Positions 29,297-38,504 are shown, numbered from the stretch's first letter. The stretch is DNA of 64,000 bases from Thermotoga maritima MSB8 (GCF_000008545.1 NC_000853.1:62001-126000); one strand, 5' to 3'. Numbers and translations are program-made. Notes: generated from the sequence alone by a model not told the origin.

Positions 29297-32200
29297 GGTT
29301 CCACCACCCTCACGGTGAGGAATATGACAAGATCTCGTTTTTCTTTGTTTTCGGACTTTGTTCTGAAGAATTGACCTATCACCGGTAGATCACCGAGGAA
29401 AGGTAGCTTGCTTTCTGTCACGTTCGTTACTTCTCTGATCAAACCTCCTATCGTTATGGTACTTCCATTCTTCACGATGAGGTGCGTCTGGGCTTCTCGC
29501 GTCCTTTCCCCCGGCACTTCATTTATGTAGTTTCCGGGTTCACTGGCCTTCACAAAGAGATCGAGCTCTATGGTGTCGTCGCTTCGCACGAACGGTGTGA
29601 TACTGAGTTCTATACCGGTCTCGAGGAATTGCACTTCTGGAGTTCCGTCTCCATTGGTGTCTGTAACGTACGGTATTCTGTCACCTATCAGTATTCTCGC
29701 CTCTTTTCCGCTGGTGGTGACGATTCTTGGACTCGCAAGAATGTCATCGAGAGTGTTGGTCTTTTGATCTGAGAATTGAAGGGAAAGGGTATTGTTCAAA
29801 ATCTCTCCGAAGATCTTTTCGAAATCAAGGTAGTCGGTCACGGAAAAAGATATCTCTGCGCCAGAGGACCCTACATTCACATTTTCTCCAGTCAATTCGA
29901 GACCAGTTTCTTTGCTCAATCTGTCGATCAAAGATCTATCCACTATCTTTGCGGATATCTCTATCTGTTTCGTCGGCTTTTTCAATTTTTCTATGATATT
30001 ATCCAGCTCTCTCTTTATCGTCTCAGAAATCCCTGTTACCACCATGAAGTTGTTCAGAGAATCCACATAGACCGTTCCTCCGTAGAATTCGATCAAAGCT
30101 TTTATTTGATCGAAATTGTGCGGCACATCGTAGATGTAGCGCCTTGCAAGATCCTGTTTGGGTTTTGAGACAACGTACACACCGTTTTTGTTGTCAAATA
30201 AATAACCATAGTTCTGAGAGATCAGATCAATAAACTTTTCCCATGCGACATTATCTGCCTTCATCGTGATCTTCTCCGAAGGGATGGAAACAAACATCAC
30301 CGAAATTCCGAGTTCGCTGGCGATCTCTTCGAGAAGATCGTAAAGCGGAGCATCCTCTGCGTTTATAGTCAGCTTACCATCCGAAACTTTCACGTAGTCT
30401 TTCCTTTCCTTCAAAACGATCTTTTCTTTTTCCGCTTCTACGAGTTCTACAGCTTTTTCCACTTCGTTCTCTGGCCCCTCTACGATCATCTGCCCCATGT
30501 TCGGGAAGACCGTGATCTCGACATTTCTGAGGAGTTTCTTCAAGTAAGAAGAAAGTTCGTCAGGATTCACACCGGAAGGTATGGTGACACTTTTCACCGC
30601 TTTCTTTTCTGATACAGCTTCTTCCTTTTTCAAGAACGTATCGAGGAGACTTTTCACTCTCTCTGACTGTGAAACAGGAACTTCCACCAGAAGCAGGTTC
30701 AACTTGTCAAGATAGACAACTTGTTTGACTTCTGGAACGAGGACTTCCAGGAAGGTCTTGAATTCCTCGAAAGAAAAACCGCTCGGAACTTCCAGCATGA
30801 GCCGATCGAACACGTTTTCTTTCACTATCTTCTGGTGTCTCTCGAAGAAAGAACGATACATGCTCGAAAGATCTTCCACCGCTTCTGAAGATCCCTTGAG
30901 AACCAGAAGGCCCAGTTGATCGAGACTGAAACAGGTAACATCCGGATACAGCTTACCGGAGAGGTTTATAAATTCATCAACAGGGAAGGAAGAATTCACT
31001 TCGAGGAATTCCACTGTTTCTTCCTTACGTACTTCTCCAAGTTTTTCCACTATGTCTGAGAAGAGTTCCTTTGCCTTCTCGACGTTCTCCTTTGTCCCTT
31101 CAAAGTAAACTACTCCGTCCAGTATTTCGTAAGTGATCCCGGCGCTGTTTTTCACAACTTCGAGGAGTTTCTCTTGTTCATCAATCCAGCTGGGCAACTT
31201 CACAAAGTCGCGTGAGATCTCTACTTCAGAAGAGAAGATTTTCTGAAGAAGATCAGCAGCCTTTTCGACTTCTTCTCTTTCACCGATGACGACAAGTTCA
31301 TTCCCTAACTCTTCTATGGATACACTGTACAGTTGCAAAACAACGTTTTTCGCTTTATCGATCGGTACATTCTCAGTCTTTTTCACGAATCTTATGATCC
31401 TCTCCTCCGAAGAAATTATCTGCAACTCTTCAGCGGCCTTTTGAACGTTTTCTTCTTCCTTCCCACTCAGCATTGCCACCTTCAGAGAAGAAAAGTACTC
31501 GAATTCAACACCGTACTTTTCCTTCATGAATCTGCCCAAATCTTCCACATTCTCAGTTTTTAAGGCGATTTTCAAAAATTGTGTGTGTTCACTCAGGAGT
31601 TTCTTCAGTTGCTCTTCAACGTTTTCAACGGAACTCCTGGCTCCCTCTATGAAGAGGAAGTTCCCTATTTTTTCCATAGAAACCCCGTACATTCTCGTTA
31701 TCGCGTCTATCATCTCCTGCTGAATCTCCTCTTTCAATTCCACACTTTTCACGATGAAATTCTTTCTTCTGAGTGACAACAATTTTTCCAGAACGGGGGA
31801 TACTTTCTCATAGGCTGCTTTTGGAACTGAGATAGCGGCTTTTACATTCTCACCATCGATGTTGAGAAATTTCAGCCTTGAATCCGGTATTCCAAGAAAC
31901 TGTGCCGCTTCTCTGAGAAAATCCTCTTCACCTTTTTTAATATCCAGATAGAACATCTCACCGAGTTCCAGATTGTTTTCCGCGATGAAATCAATCAGCT
32001 TCTGTTCTTCATCTATTGGCACCTGGCACACCACCAAGTTCATGTCTTTGAAAGGCTGGGCATCTATTCCGAGAAGCAAAGTGATAAGCGAAGCAGCGGA
32101 TTCTGGGTCGTAGGCATAAAAGACAAATTTTTTAGCCGGAATCTGGACCTGTTCTTCTACAGACACCTGCTCGCGAGTTTCCAAAATCTTGATATATCTT

Positions 32201-33141
32201 TCCACTTTCGAAATCGTCTCAGAATCTCCCACAAGAATCATTCTGGATACCGGCTTTAAGAGATGATACTCGAACTGATACACACTTTTGAGAGCGGTCA
32301 GGAGCTCTTCCACTCTCCCTGAATCTACCGAAAAGGAAACTTCCTTTTGCTGGAGGGGTGGAGAAACAGAAAGAAGGCTCGCCACGAGGTCATGTTCTTC
32401 CGAGGTTCCATAGACGAAGAGAACAGATTTCGACGGAAGGTAGTCTATCATGGCTTCCTGAGAAATGAGACTCTTTATCCTGTCGGCGACGGTCTGGTTC
32501 TCTACCCTGTATATACCCCAGAATCTCTGAAACCTTCCGGATACTTCTTCGTATTTTCCTATGAACATAGTTCCATCCGGGAAATAAGCGTAGGCAACCT
32601 CTCCGAACGTAACAAGAAGGTCTCTCAGCGCATCTTCGGGTGTGACATCGTTCAGCTTCAAACTCGTTGTTGCACTTTTGACGCTATCGGAAACAATCAC
32701 GTTGAGATTTAACCTTTCAGCGAGATATTTCACCATATCTTCGAAAGGCATGTTTTCAAAGGACACATCGATTCTTTCCTTACTTCTTGGGAATTCCATC
32801 ACTATCGTTTTGTCTTCTACGCGGTAACTCCCTGAGAATGGGACCAGCAGACTCGCGGATACCATAACCCCATTGCCAACGTTCACCACTCGTACACCTT
32901 CAACAGGACCAACACCAACGGGAACCATGAACCTGCTGATCTTCATTTGAACCCCTTTCATGAAAATGGAGAACACAGTCTTTGAAGAATTCATTTCTGC
33001 CGAAACATCTTCAACCGGTGAAGAAATCTGGATCTCTATGATCACCCGATCATTCTCTATCTTAGGAAGTACCCCTACGAGCTCTGCAGAGAACAACACA
33101 CTGAACATCAACATGACAAGAATAAGAAGTATTCTCCTCAC
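29293..33141 (-). CDS. Giant secretin (PilQ/GspD family) with about twelve ring-building repeats
   Basis: About 1282 residues, nearly double a typical PilQ or GspD. In order: signal peptide; AMIN-like beta domain (~22-120); STN/N0-like domain (~125-200, FEDMVKYLAERLNLNVIVSD); then eleven N1/NolW-like repeats with a ~65-residue period up to ~910. Each repeat ends in a hydrophobic strand plus helix such as FLFIEGARSSVENVEEQL, LVVIGEREEVEKAADLL or QMIVEGPENEVEKAVEL. A second STN-like domain (~920-998), a twelfth repeat (~1005-1055) and the beta-barrel secretin domain (~1060 to end) follow, with ASPRIVTTSGKEARILIGDR and SKLPFLGDLPVIGQFFR. It should form the outer-membrane channel. The GTG at 33141 is chosen because GAGGAGGGG is 8 bases upstream; another GTG at 33150 abuts that site. 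Confidence 0.93.
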   Translation of the reverse strand: MRRILLILVMLMFSVLFSAELVGVLPKIENDRVIIEIQISSPVEDVSAEMNSSKTVFSIFMKGVQMKISRFMVPVGVGPVEGVRVVNVGNGVMVSASLLVPFSGSYRVEDKTIVMEFPRSKERIDVSFENMPFEDMVKYLAERLNLNVIVSDSVKSATTSLKLNDVTPEDALRDLLVTFGEVAYAYFPDGTMFIGKYEEVSGRFQRFWGIYRVENQTVADRIKSLISQEAMIDYLPSKSVLFVYGTSEEHDLVASLLSVSPPLQQKEVSFSVDSGRVEELLTALKSVYQFEYHLLKPVSRMILVGDSETISKVERYIKILETREQVSVEEQVQIPAKKFVFYAYDPESAASLITLLLGIDAQPFKDMNLVVCQVPIDEEQKLIDFIAENNLELGEMFYLDIKKGEEDFLREAAQFLGIPDSRLKFLNIDGENVKAAISVPKAAYEKVSPVLEKLLSLRRKNFIVKSVELKEEIQQEMIDAITRMYGVSMEKIGNFLFIEGARSSVENVEEQLKKLLSEHTQFLKIALKTENVEDLGRFMKEKYGVEFEYFSSLKVAMLSGKEEENVQKAAEELQIISSEERIIRFVKKTENVPIDKAKNVVLQLYSVSIEELGNELVVIGEREEVEKAADLLQKIFSSEVEISRDFVKLPSWIDEQEKLLEVVKNSAGITYEILDGVVYFEGTKENVEKAKELFSDIVEKLGEVRKEETVEFLEVNSSFPVDEFINLSGKLYPDVTCFSLDQLGLLVLKGSSEAVEDLSSMYRSFFERHQKIVKENVFDRLMLEVPSGFSFEEFKTFLEVLVPEVKQVVYLDKLNLLLVEVPVSQSERVKSLLDTFLKKEEAVSEKKAVKSVTIPSGVNPDELSSYLKKLLRNVEITVFPNMGQMIVEGPENEVEKAVELVEAEKEKIVLKERKDYVKVSDGKLTINAEDAPLYDLLEEIASELGISVMFVSIPSEKITMKADNVAWEKFIDLISQNYGYLFDNKNGVYVVSKPKQDLARRYIYDVPHNFDQIKALIEFYGGTVYVDSLNNFMVVTGISETIKRELDNIIEKLKKPTKQIEISAKIVDRSLIDRLSKETGLELTGENVNVGSSGAEISFSVTDYLDFEKIFGEILNNTLSLQFSDQKTNTLDDILASPRIVTTSGKEARILIGDRIPYVTDTNGDGTPEVQFLETGIELSITPFVRSDDTIELDLFVKASEPGNYINEVPGERTREAQTHLIVKNGSTITIGGLIREVTNVTESKLPFLGDLPVIGQFFRTKSENKEKRDLVIFLTVRVVEP

Positions 33142-33156
33142 AGATACCACCCCTCC

Positions 33157-33618
33157 TCATCTTATTGAAAAAAATCTACCATTTTCCACGTCGAGAACCA
33201 GAACACCGAGACTCGAAACGTAGGTGACCACATAATTCCCAAAAGTTGGGCTCTCGCCCGACACCTCAAAGAGCTTTCCTCCATCGGAGAGAAATATTTT
33301 TAATCCATCACCCGTTCTTATGAAACCCAGGAATCGATATTTCAGGGTAGGAAGTGTCACAATCAGAGTGTCAGCCGCCTCTTTCCCAAAGCTGAGCGTC
33401 ACGGAATTGAAAACCCTGTACGAGAATTCTGGAGGATTTTCCTGAGCCGTTTTCTTGAGCAAGGGGTTGATCTGTATTTTGTTCACCAGCGCCGTAAAAT
33501 CCGTTGGCCTTTCCACCTGAAGAGTTCCGGATTCTCTGTTGCCAGCGAATAAATAGAAAAGAACAAATGACCACACAACCCCCATAATTACGAGAAGAAT
33601 CACTGTTCTTCGGTTCAT
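33157..33618 (-). CDS. PilP/GspC-like periplasmic link protein
   Basis: 153 residues with one N-terminal membrane anchor (residues ~6-25, VILLVIMGVVWSFVLFYLFA). The C-terminal beta domain reads YRFLGFIRTGDGLKIFLSDG and VTYVSSLGVLVLDV, the pattern of the HR/PilP domain that docks the inner-membrane platform onto the secretin. It is directly upstream of the secretin and downstream of PilO, the canonical PilMNOPQ order. Identification is by topology, fold pattern and gene order, not strong sequence identity. Confidence 0.7.
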   Translation of the reverse strand: MNRRTVILLVIMGVVWSFVLFYLFAGNRESGTLQVERPTDFTALVNKIQINPLLKKTAQENPPEFSYRVFNSVTLSFGKEAADTLIVTLPTLKYRFLGFIRTGDGLKIFLSDGGKLFEVSGESPTFGNYVVTYVSSLGVLVLDVENGRFFSIR

Positions 33619-34031
33619 TGTTTCACCCTTTCCAATTCAAGGGAGATCTTCACACTGGGTTGAGATATTGAAGTACCGAAAAAGTTGATCGGTATAACTC
33701 TTTTCGCATCAATGGTCAAGGTCTTCACTGTCACCCTTCGTGTCTCAGCAAGTTCCTTTAAGAGATCTTCAACTTCTTCAACACTGATTTCTTTTTCGGT
33801 GAAATTGTATTGAAATTCAGGTGTATTCATGATCGTCTTTATTATTTCCTCGTATTCCCTTTGCTTCAAGGTGAAAACCTTGAAAGCAGGTGCCAGGTTT
33901 TGAAGTCGTTGTTCTAACTCCTTTGTGTTGAACATGAAAATCACAAAATCTGGTACCACAAAGCCAAAGACCAGCACGAGGAGAGTCAAAACGGCGAACC
34001 AGATAGCGAACTTCCTGTTTATTCCCCTCAC
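33615..34031 (-). CDS. PilO-like inner-membrane platform protein
   Basis: 138 residues: an N-terminal membrane helix (residues ~9-30), a coiled-coil stretch, and a short ferredoxin-like tail (VTVKTLTIDAKRVIPI). It fits PilO/GspM in layout and position, though shorter than the ~200-residue norm. The start is GTG at 34031. It overlaps the PilN-like gene and the PilP-like gene by 4 bases each. Confidence 0.7.
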   Translation of the reverse strand: MRGINRKFAIWFAVLTLLVLVFGFVVPDFVIFMFNTKELEQRLQNLAPAFKVFTLKQREYEEIIKTIMNTPEFQYNFTEKEISVEEVEDLLKELAETRRVTVKTLTIDAKRVIPINFFGTSISQPSVKISLELERVKQ

Positions 34032-34576
34032 TTTTCCACCGCCTCGTACTCAAGCCTGTACTTTCTCAGGTAAAAACCTTCCGGTAGTTTTTCTTCAAAC
34101 AGGAGACTTGTACTCACATTCGAGTTTTGAAAAGTACTACTTACAACGTTTTTGGAAACTTCGTAAAACTCAACAATGGCTTTTTCCTGAGAGAAATCAA
34201 GATAGCACAGAGTGCGATTCTGATCTTCAAAAATATTCAGCAAAACCTTCACAAAATCCTCCCATTTCTTCCTCTTATCAAGGAAAGCATTCAGTTGATT
34301 GACTCTCACTTCCAATGATTTTATTTGGTTCATAAAAACGCTTTCCACACGGGAGATTTCCTCCAGATTTTTGGAAGAATCTTTCGAAAGCTTCACAGAA
34401 TATGCTCTCAAAACCTCGGAGTAATCACTTTGCAGTCTTTCTATCATTTGTTCTTTCGCATAACTAAAGTAGATATTAAAGGAAACGGGTGGCAGCAACA
34501 TAACGGCCAACAGTACCAGAAAAGTAGATAACTTTACCTTTCGCTTCTTAAACGGATAGATGTTTAACTTTTCCAA
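34028..34576 (-). CDS. PilN-like inner-membrane platform protein
   Basis: 182 residues. The short cytoplasmic N-terminus LNIYPFKKRK resembles the PilN peptide (INLLPWR-type) that binds PilM. A membrane helix (~17-40), a coiled coil and a periplasmic domain follow. The start is TTG at 34576, inside the end of the PilM-like gene (29-base overlap), after a G-rich GGGGGGGCAGGGAA site. Confidence 0.75.
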   Translation of the reverse strand: MEKLNIYPFKKRKVKLSTFLVLLAVMLLPPVSFNIYFSYAKEQMIERLQSDYSEVLRAYSVKLSKDSSKNLEEISRVESVFMNQIKSLEVRVNQLNAFLDKRKKWEDFVKVLLNIFEDQNRTLCYLDFSQEKAIVEFYEVSKNVVSSTFQNSNVSTSLLFEEKLPEGFYLRKYRLEYEAVEK

Positions 34577-35528
34577 TTTCCCTGCCCCCCCTTATCATCA
34601 AACCAAGGGTTCCTAAAGATATACCAGGTTTGAAAGAAGGAACGATTCCTTGCTTCAATGCTACTCCTTCGAACTTTTCCAGTGACTGAGAAAGAACTGG
34701 TGAAAAGATTGGAGGATCAACGATGTAGAAGAACTGATTGACCCTGCTCAGATTGACTTCATCCAAAGACACTTTGACTTCTCTGTCGAGTTCGATCAAA
34801 AAATCTCCAAAATATGGTTGCAAGAAACTAAGATCAACATTCACTGTTCCTTCTATCAATTCCTTGGGTTGAATACCAGTGTTCTCCACCACAATGTCCA
34901 TATAGTCCCAGAACATCGAAAAGAGCAACCTGAGGGAACGATAGTGGTTGTTTTCGAGAACAACTATGGAATAATAGTCACTCAAGAAAGAAATCACCGT
35001 AAGAACACTGGTTCCTTTCAAACGCTTCCCAAAATAAAATTCGAACACTTCAAGATATTTAACGATATCGGGAATAACCACATCCGTTTCTGGGAATTCT
35101 TTTTTCATGAGGTCTGTTACAAAACTCTTCACCTGATCAACCTTTGAAACAAAAAACAATCCTTCACCGCCACGAATATCCAACGGAGCAACAACAAGCT
35201 GTTCAGGGAGTATACCAAGATTTCTTGATATTTCCATCGTGGCATACTCTACAGCATTTTGCTTGTTCAACGTAGGAGGAACTTTTATATTCATCACCAG
35301 CACGTTTTCCATGGACACGTTCGCAACGACTATATCTTCAAGATCTTTTTTCACGTTTCTTGAAAGATTCAGTATAATTTCATCTGATTTCTCCTCATCT
35401 GTTATTTCCAGAAGAGATAATTTGTGATCTAACAGCTTCAATTTGGACCCTCTCATTCTCGCACGGGATATCTCCACACAATGTGAACACCAATTTAGGG
35501 AAAGGATATCATTGTAGAAAAGCTGCAA
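34548..35528 (-). CDS. PilM-like actin-fold cytoplasmic protein
   Basis: 326 residues without membrane segments. The actin-like ATPase fold of PilM/GspL can be traced (N-terminal CVEISRARMRGSKLKLLDH, central VLTVISFLSDYYSIVVLENN), but the phosphate-binding glycines are degenerate (LSLNWCSHCVEI replaces the usual GIDIGSSSVK), so nucleotide binding is doubtful. The start is TTG at 35528 behind GGGGGGAGA. The C-terminal SFKPGISLGTLGLMIRGG matches the PilM tail. Confidence 0.8.
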   Translation of the reverse strand: MQLFYNDILSLNWCSHCVEISRARMRGSKLKLLDHKLSLLEITDEEKSDEIILNLSRNVKKDLEDIVVANVSMENVLVMNIKVPPTLNKQNAVEYATMEISRNLGILPEQLVVAPLDIRGGEGLFFVSKVDQVKSFVTDLMKKEFPETDVVIPDIVKYLEVFEFYFGKRLKGTSVLTVISFLSDYYSIVVLENNHYRSLRLLFSMFWDYMDIVVENTGIQPKELIEGTVNVDLSFLQPYFGDFLIELDREVKVSLDEVNLSRVNQFFYIVDPPIFSPVLSQSLEKFEGVALKQGIVPSFKPGISLGTLGLMIRGGREIGKVKHLSV

Positions 35529-35529
35529 G

Positions 35530-35913
35530 CTATCTCCCCCCGTACAATCTCATTCTGCCAGTGACTGGTTCCACGGTGATCCACCACCCATCTCCATAGA
35601 CAGTACCTGCTGTGGAGACAAATCCATTTTTGAAAGTGATGTCTTCTCCATCTACAGCTACTTTGGAGAGAAAAATGAATGGAAATTCATAGATTTTCTT
35701 TTCATTCTTATGAGGATCGTAAGTTACTATTTTTCCATTGTCTTCTATTATCAAAAGTCCGTTTCTGGATGTTTTTTCAATCATTCTAATCGTCATCACC
35801 TTAAAAGCAACAGCCTGATGATCTTTTCCCAGCTTGAACATCAGAGTTGGTATGAAAAATCCCATTATCATCAATGAAATAGCGATGACGATGAGAACTT
35901 CGATAATGTTCAT
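35530..35913 (-). CDS. Pseudopilin / type IV pilin-like protein without a leader peptide
   Basis: 127 residues. It begins directly with MNIIEVLIVIAISLMIMGFF, the hydrophobic helix of type IV pilins with the conserved Glu at position 5, followed by a short beta-rich domain. No leader precedes it: the ATG overlaps the GspF stop (ATGA), and upstream in-frame codons show no Gly/Ala before the helix and no credible start. The initiator Met occupies the place of the usual mature Phe. It would be a minor pseudopilin if functional. Confidence 0.8.
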   Translation of the reverse strand: MNIIEVLIVIAISLMIMGFFIPTLMFKLGKDHQAVAFKVMTIRMIEKTSRNGLLIIEDNGKIVTYDPHKNEKKIYEFPFIFLSKVAVDGEDITFKNGFVSTAGTVYGDGWWITVEPVTGRMRLYGGR

Positions 35914-37109
35914 CCACCTATACTCCTCTGAAGCTGGAATACCGTGGTGTATATCGAATACGCGAGGAAAGCCACAAATCCACCAACACCTGCTATCAAT
36001 AGAGGCTCTACCAGAGAAACAAGCTGCTTCACACTGTTTTTCACTATGTCCTCGTAGAAGTCGGCCACTCTTTCCATCACTTCGTCGACTTTTCCAGTCT
36101 CTTCTCCTGTTCCGATCATCTCATAAATCAATTGTGGAAAAACTCCACTTTCTGCAAAAGTATCTCGAAGGGTTTTACCTTCAGATATCTTCCGAACCAT
36201 TTCTTCGGTTTTTCTGATAATGGAAGGTGAACTGGAAGCCTGAGCGGCCATCTTTATGGCATCGGTTATTCTGACACCACTACCCACAAGAATTCCCAGT
36301 GTTCTGGCGAATCGTTCGAGCCCCATGTTCTGTCTGAGCTTCCTGACAGGTGGAAAAATAAAGGATAGATATTCCTTTATGTAAACACCGTATTTTGACT
36401 TCATCAAAACGAAAATACCGGCTATGATACCCGTCACAAGCACCGAGAACCACGGCCAGTTTTCACTCAAAAATTCATTGGCTTTCAGAAGAGACCGAAT
36501 CGTGGGCGAGAGCGGAATAGAAGTCCCAAAAGCCCTGACGAGGTTGGGGAGTATGTAGAAACTGATCACAAGGACAATTACCACTGCAAAGAAGAGAACA
36601 AAGAGAGGATAAGCCATGGCAGATTTTACTTCATCTTGTAGTCTCTTTATACTTTCGTAAAAGTCCGCAGCCCTCTTCAGGGTTCTGTCAAGGACTCCGC
36701 CTTCCTCTCCTGCTTCTAACATACTGATCAAAACGTTGTCGAAAACACCTGTTTTTCTGAAAGCTTCTGCTAAAGAGTCCCCCGTTTCAACGTTGAGAGC
36801 GATTTCCAGTATAACTTTTCTGAAACGTCTTGAAAAAACCGTTTGACGTGCCAGAATGTTCAAAGCTTCCTTTATCCTTATGCCAGCTGAGATCATTATG
36901 GAAAGCTGTCGGCAGAACGTAGCTATTTCGCTGATTGAGATTTGGAAAAACGTTGAACTTCTCTGCGCTTTTTTTCTCTCCTCCACACGAACAACCATCA
37001 ATCCTCTCTCAGAAAGGATCGATATCGCTTTCAATTTGTTCTCTGCCTCTATGACCCCCGTTATCTTCTTACCGCTCCCCTCCACGGCCACGTATTTGTA
37101 AAAAGGCAT
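35910..37109 (-). CDS. Type IV pilus / type II secretion inner-membrane platform protein (GspF/PilC)
   Basis: 399 residues with two repeated GspF domains. The first (~65-190) contains FCRQLSIMISAGIRIKEALN; the second (~270-390) contains FARTLGILVGSGVRITDAIK and ETGKVDEVMERVADFYEDIV. Three membrane helices lie near residues 170, 220 and 375. It is the membrane hub on which assembly ATPases act, yet no such ATPase is nearby. It is tightly coupled to the ferritin-like gene upstream and the pseudopilin downstream. Confidence 0.94.
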   Translation of the reverse strand: MPFYKYVAVEGSGKKITGVIEAENKLKAISILSERGLMVVRVEERKKAQRSSTFFQISISEIATFCRQLSIMISAGIRIKEALNILARQTVFSRRFRKVILEIALNVETGDSLAEAFRKTGVFDNVLISMLEAGEEGGVLDRTLKRAADFYESIKRLQDEVKSAMAYPLFVLFFAVVIVLVISFYILPNLVRAFGTSIPLSPTIRSLLKANEFLSENWPWFSVLVTGIIAGIFVLMKSKYGVYIKEYLSFIFPPVRKLRQNMGLERFARTLGILVGSGVRITDAIKMAAQASSSPSIIRKTEEMVRKISEGKTLRDTFAESGVFPQLIYEMIGTGEETGKVDEVMERVADFYEDIVKNSVKQLVSLVEPLLIAGVGGFVAFLAYSIYTTVFQLQRSIGG

Positions 37110-37110
37110 A

Positions 37111-37581
37111 TCAGGTGATCATCCCCTTTATCCTGAGGAGTTTTACCACGTGCTGTTTTTCCTGCTCTATAATACCTTTAACAAGAGATCTTGCTTTCTC
37201 GTTCTTCAAGAGTTCTAAAATTTCGTAATAAAAGATGATGGTTTCCTTTTCAACCGATATAGAAAAATCTATTGCTTCCTCGACAGACTTTTCTTTCAGA
37301 TATCTTTCCATAACTTCAGGGGATGGAAAGAATTTCCCCTCCACAAAGCTTTTGAGATATTCTTCGGTGTCTTCCATATCGAGGTAAGTCTCCTCTTTGG
37401 CTCCCACTTCTTCTCCGATCTTTTCAAAGGTTCTGGCATGTTCGGCTTCCTGTCTGGACATGTAAGAGAAAAATTCCTTTATGTCCGGCTGAGTGAAACG
37501 TTCGGCAATTTTTCTGTAAAACTCTTCTCCCTCTTTCTCTACTCTGACCGCTATGTTCAGCAATTCCTTTGCAGAAAACAT
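37111..37581 (-). CDS. Ferritin-like / rubrerythrin-type diiron protein
   Basis: 156 residues forming a four-helix bundle with carboxylate-bridge diiron ligands: EKEGEEFYRKIAE in helix 1, SRQEAEHARTF (ExxH) in helix 2, EKETIIFYYEI in helix 3 and EQEKQHV (ExxH) in helix 4. The C-terminal rubredoxin domain of true rubrerythrins is absent. Likely roles are peroxide reduction or iron handling in this anaerobe. The ATG at 37581 is favoured because AAGGAGG is 7 bases upstream; a GTG at 37587 abuts it. It lies between dus and the GspF-type gene. Confidence 0.85.
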   Translation of the reverse strand: MFSAKELLNIAVRVEKEGEEFYRKIAERFTQPDIKEFFSYMSRQEAEHARTFEKIGEEVGAKEETYLDMEDTEEYLKSFVEGKFFPSPEVMERYLKEKSVEEAIDFSISVEKETIIFYYEILELLKNEKARSLVKGIIEQEKQHVVKLLRIKGMIT

Positions 37582-37583
37582 GC

Positions 37584-38504
37584 TCACACCTCCTTGATGA
37601 AATTATAAAACATCTCTTTTAAAATTTGAACTTCTTCTATTTTCATAACTTTCTCTCTGAATCTCCTTGCGCCTTTCAGATCCTTTGTATAACCTGCCAG
37701 AAACTTTCTCATTTCCACAACCGCTTTTCTTTCACCCTTCGTCTTTATCAACAGCTCGAGATGTCTTTCGAACGTTCTAAGAATCTCTTCCCGGGACGGT
37801 TCAGAGTACTTTCCGCTTCGGAGGAAATCCTTTATCTGTTTGAAAATCCAAGGTCTTCCTATAGCACCTCTCGCTACCAGAAGACCATCACATCCGCTTT
37901 CTTCCAGAGCCCTCTTGGCGTCTTCTGGAGTGAAGATATCACCACTCACAAAGGTAGGAATTCTCTTTTCCAGAACACTCAACGCCTTCCATTCAGCCCT
38001 CCCAGTGAAACTCTGAACCACCGTTCTCGTGTGAATGAATACCTCATCCACCCCTTCCTCAACGAGTATTCGATATATCTCCTCGACTTCATTTTTCTCC
38101 CATCCAAGGCGAGTTTTCACAGAAAATTTGCCAGAAACACTCTTTCTGAGCTCCCTCACAATGTATCGAAAATGTCTCAAATCTTTCAACAAAGCTCCGC
38201 CTGCTCCTTTTTTTACAACTTTTCTCACAGGGCAACCAGCGTTCAAATCTATCCACTTGTACTTTTCAGAGAGAATCCTCGCTGCCTCAGAAAGTTCGTT
38301 CGGTTCGCTTCCAAAGATCTGGACCGCCACGTTTCTTTCATGTGGTTGTGGTAAGAGTTCTTCTGTTTTTTGAGAGTTCATGAGAAAACCCTTTGCACTC
38401 ACCATTTCAGAGAAAGCAAAATCCGCACCCCATTCGAAAGCCAGAGTGCGGAATGCTGAATCAGTGTATCCAGCCATCGGCGCAAGACCGACTTTAACCT
38501 CCAT
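37584..38504 (-). CDS. dus: tRNA-dihydrouridine synthase
   Basis: 306 residues, FMN-dependent TIM barrel. The N-terminal motif LAPMAGYTDSAFR and the catalytic-cysteine motif NAGCPVRKVVKKGAG are present, then HTRTVVQSFTG and the SGDIFTPEDA FMN site. It reduces uridines in tRNA D-loops. The start at 38504 is inside the last bases of nadD, with GGAGG upstream. Confidence 0.95.
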   Translation of the reverse strand: MEVKVGLAPMAGYTDSAFRTLAFEWGADFAFSEMVSAKGFLMNSQKTEELLPQPHERNVAVQIFGSEPNELSEAARILSEKYKWIDLNAGCPVRKVVKKGAGGALLKDLRHFRYIVRELRKSVSGKFSVKTRLGWEKNEVEEIYRILVEEGVDEVFIHTRTVVQSFTGRAEWKALSVLEKRIPTFVSGDIFTPEDAKRALEESGCDGLLVARGAIGRPWIFKQIKDFLRSGKYSEPSREEILRTFERHLELLIKTKGERKAVVEMRKFLAGYTKDLKGARRFREKVMKIEEVQILKEMFYNFIKEV

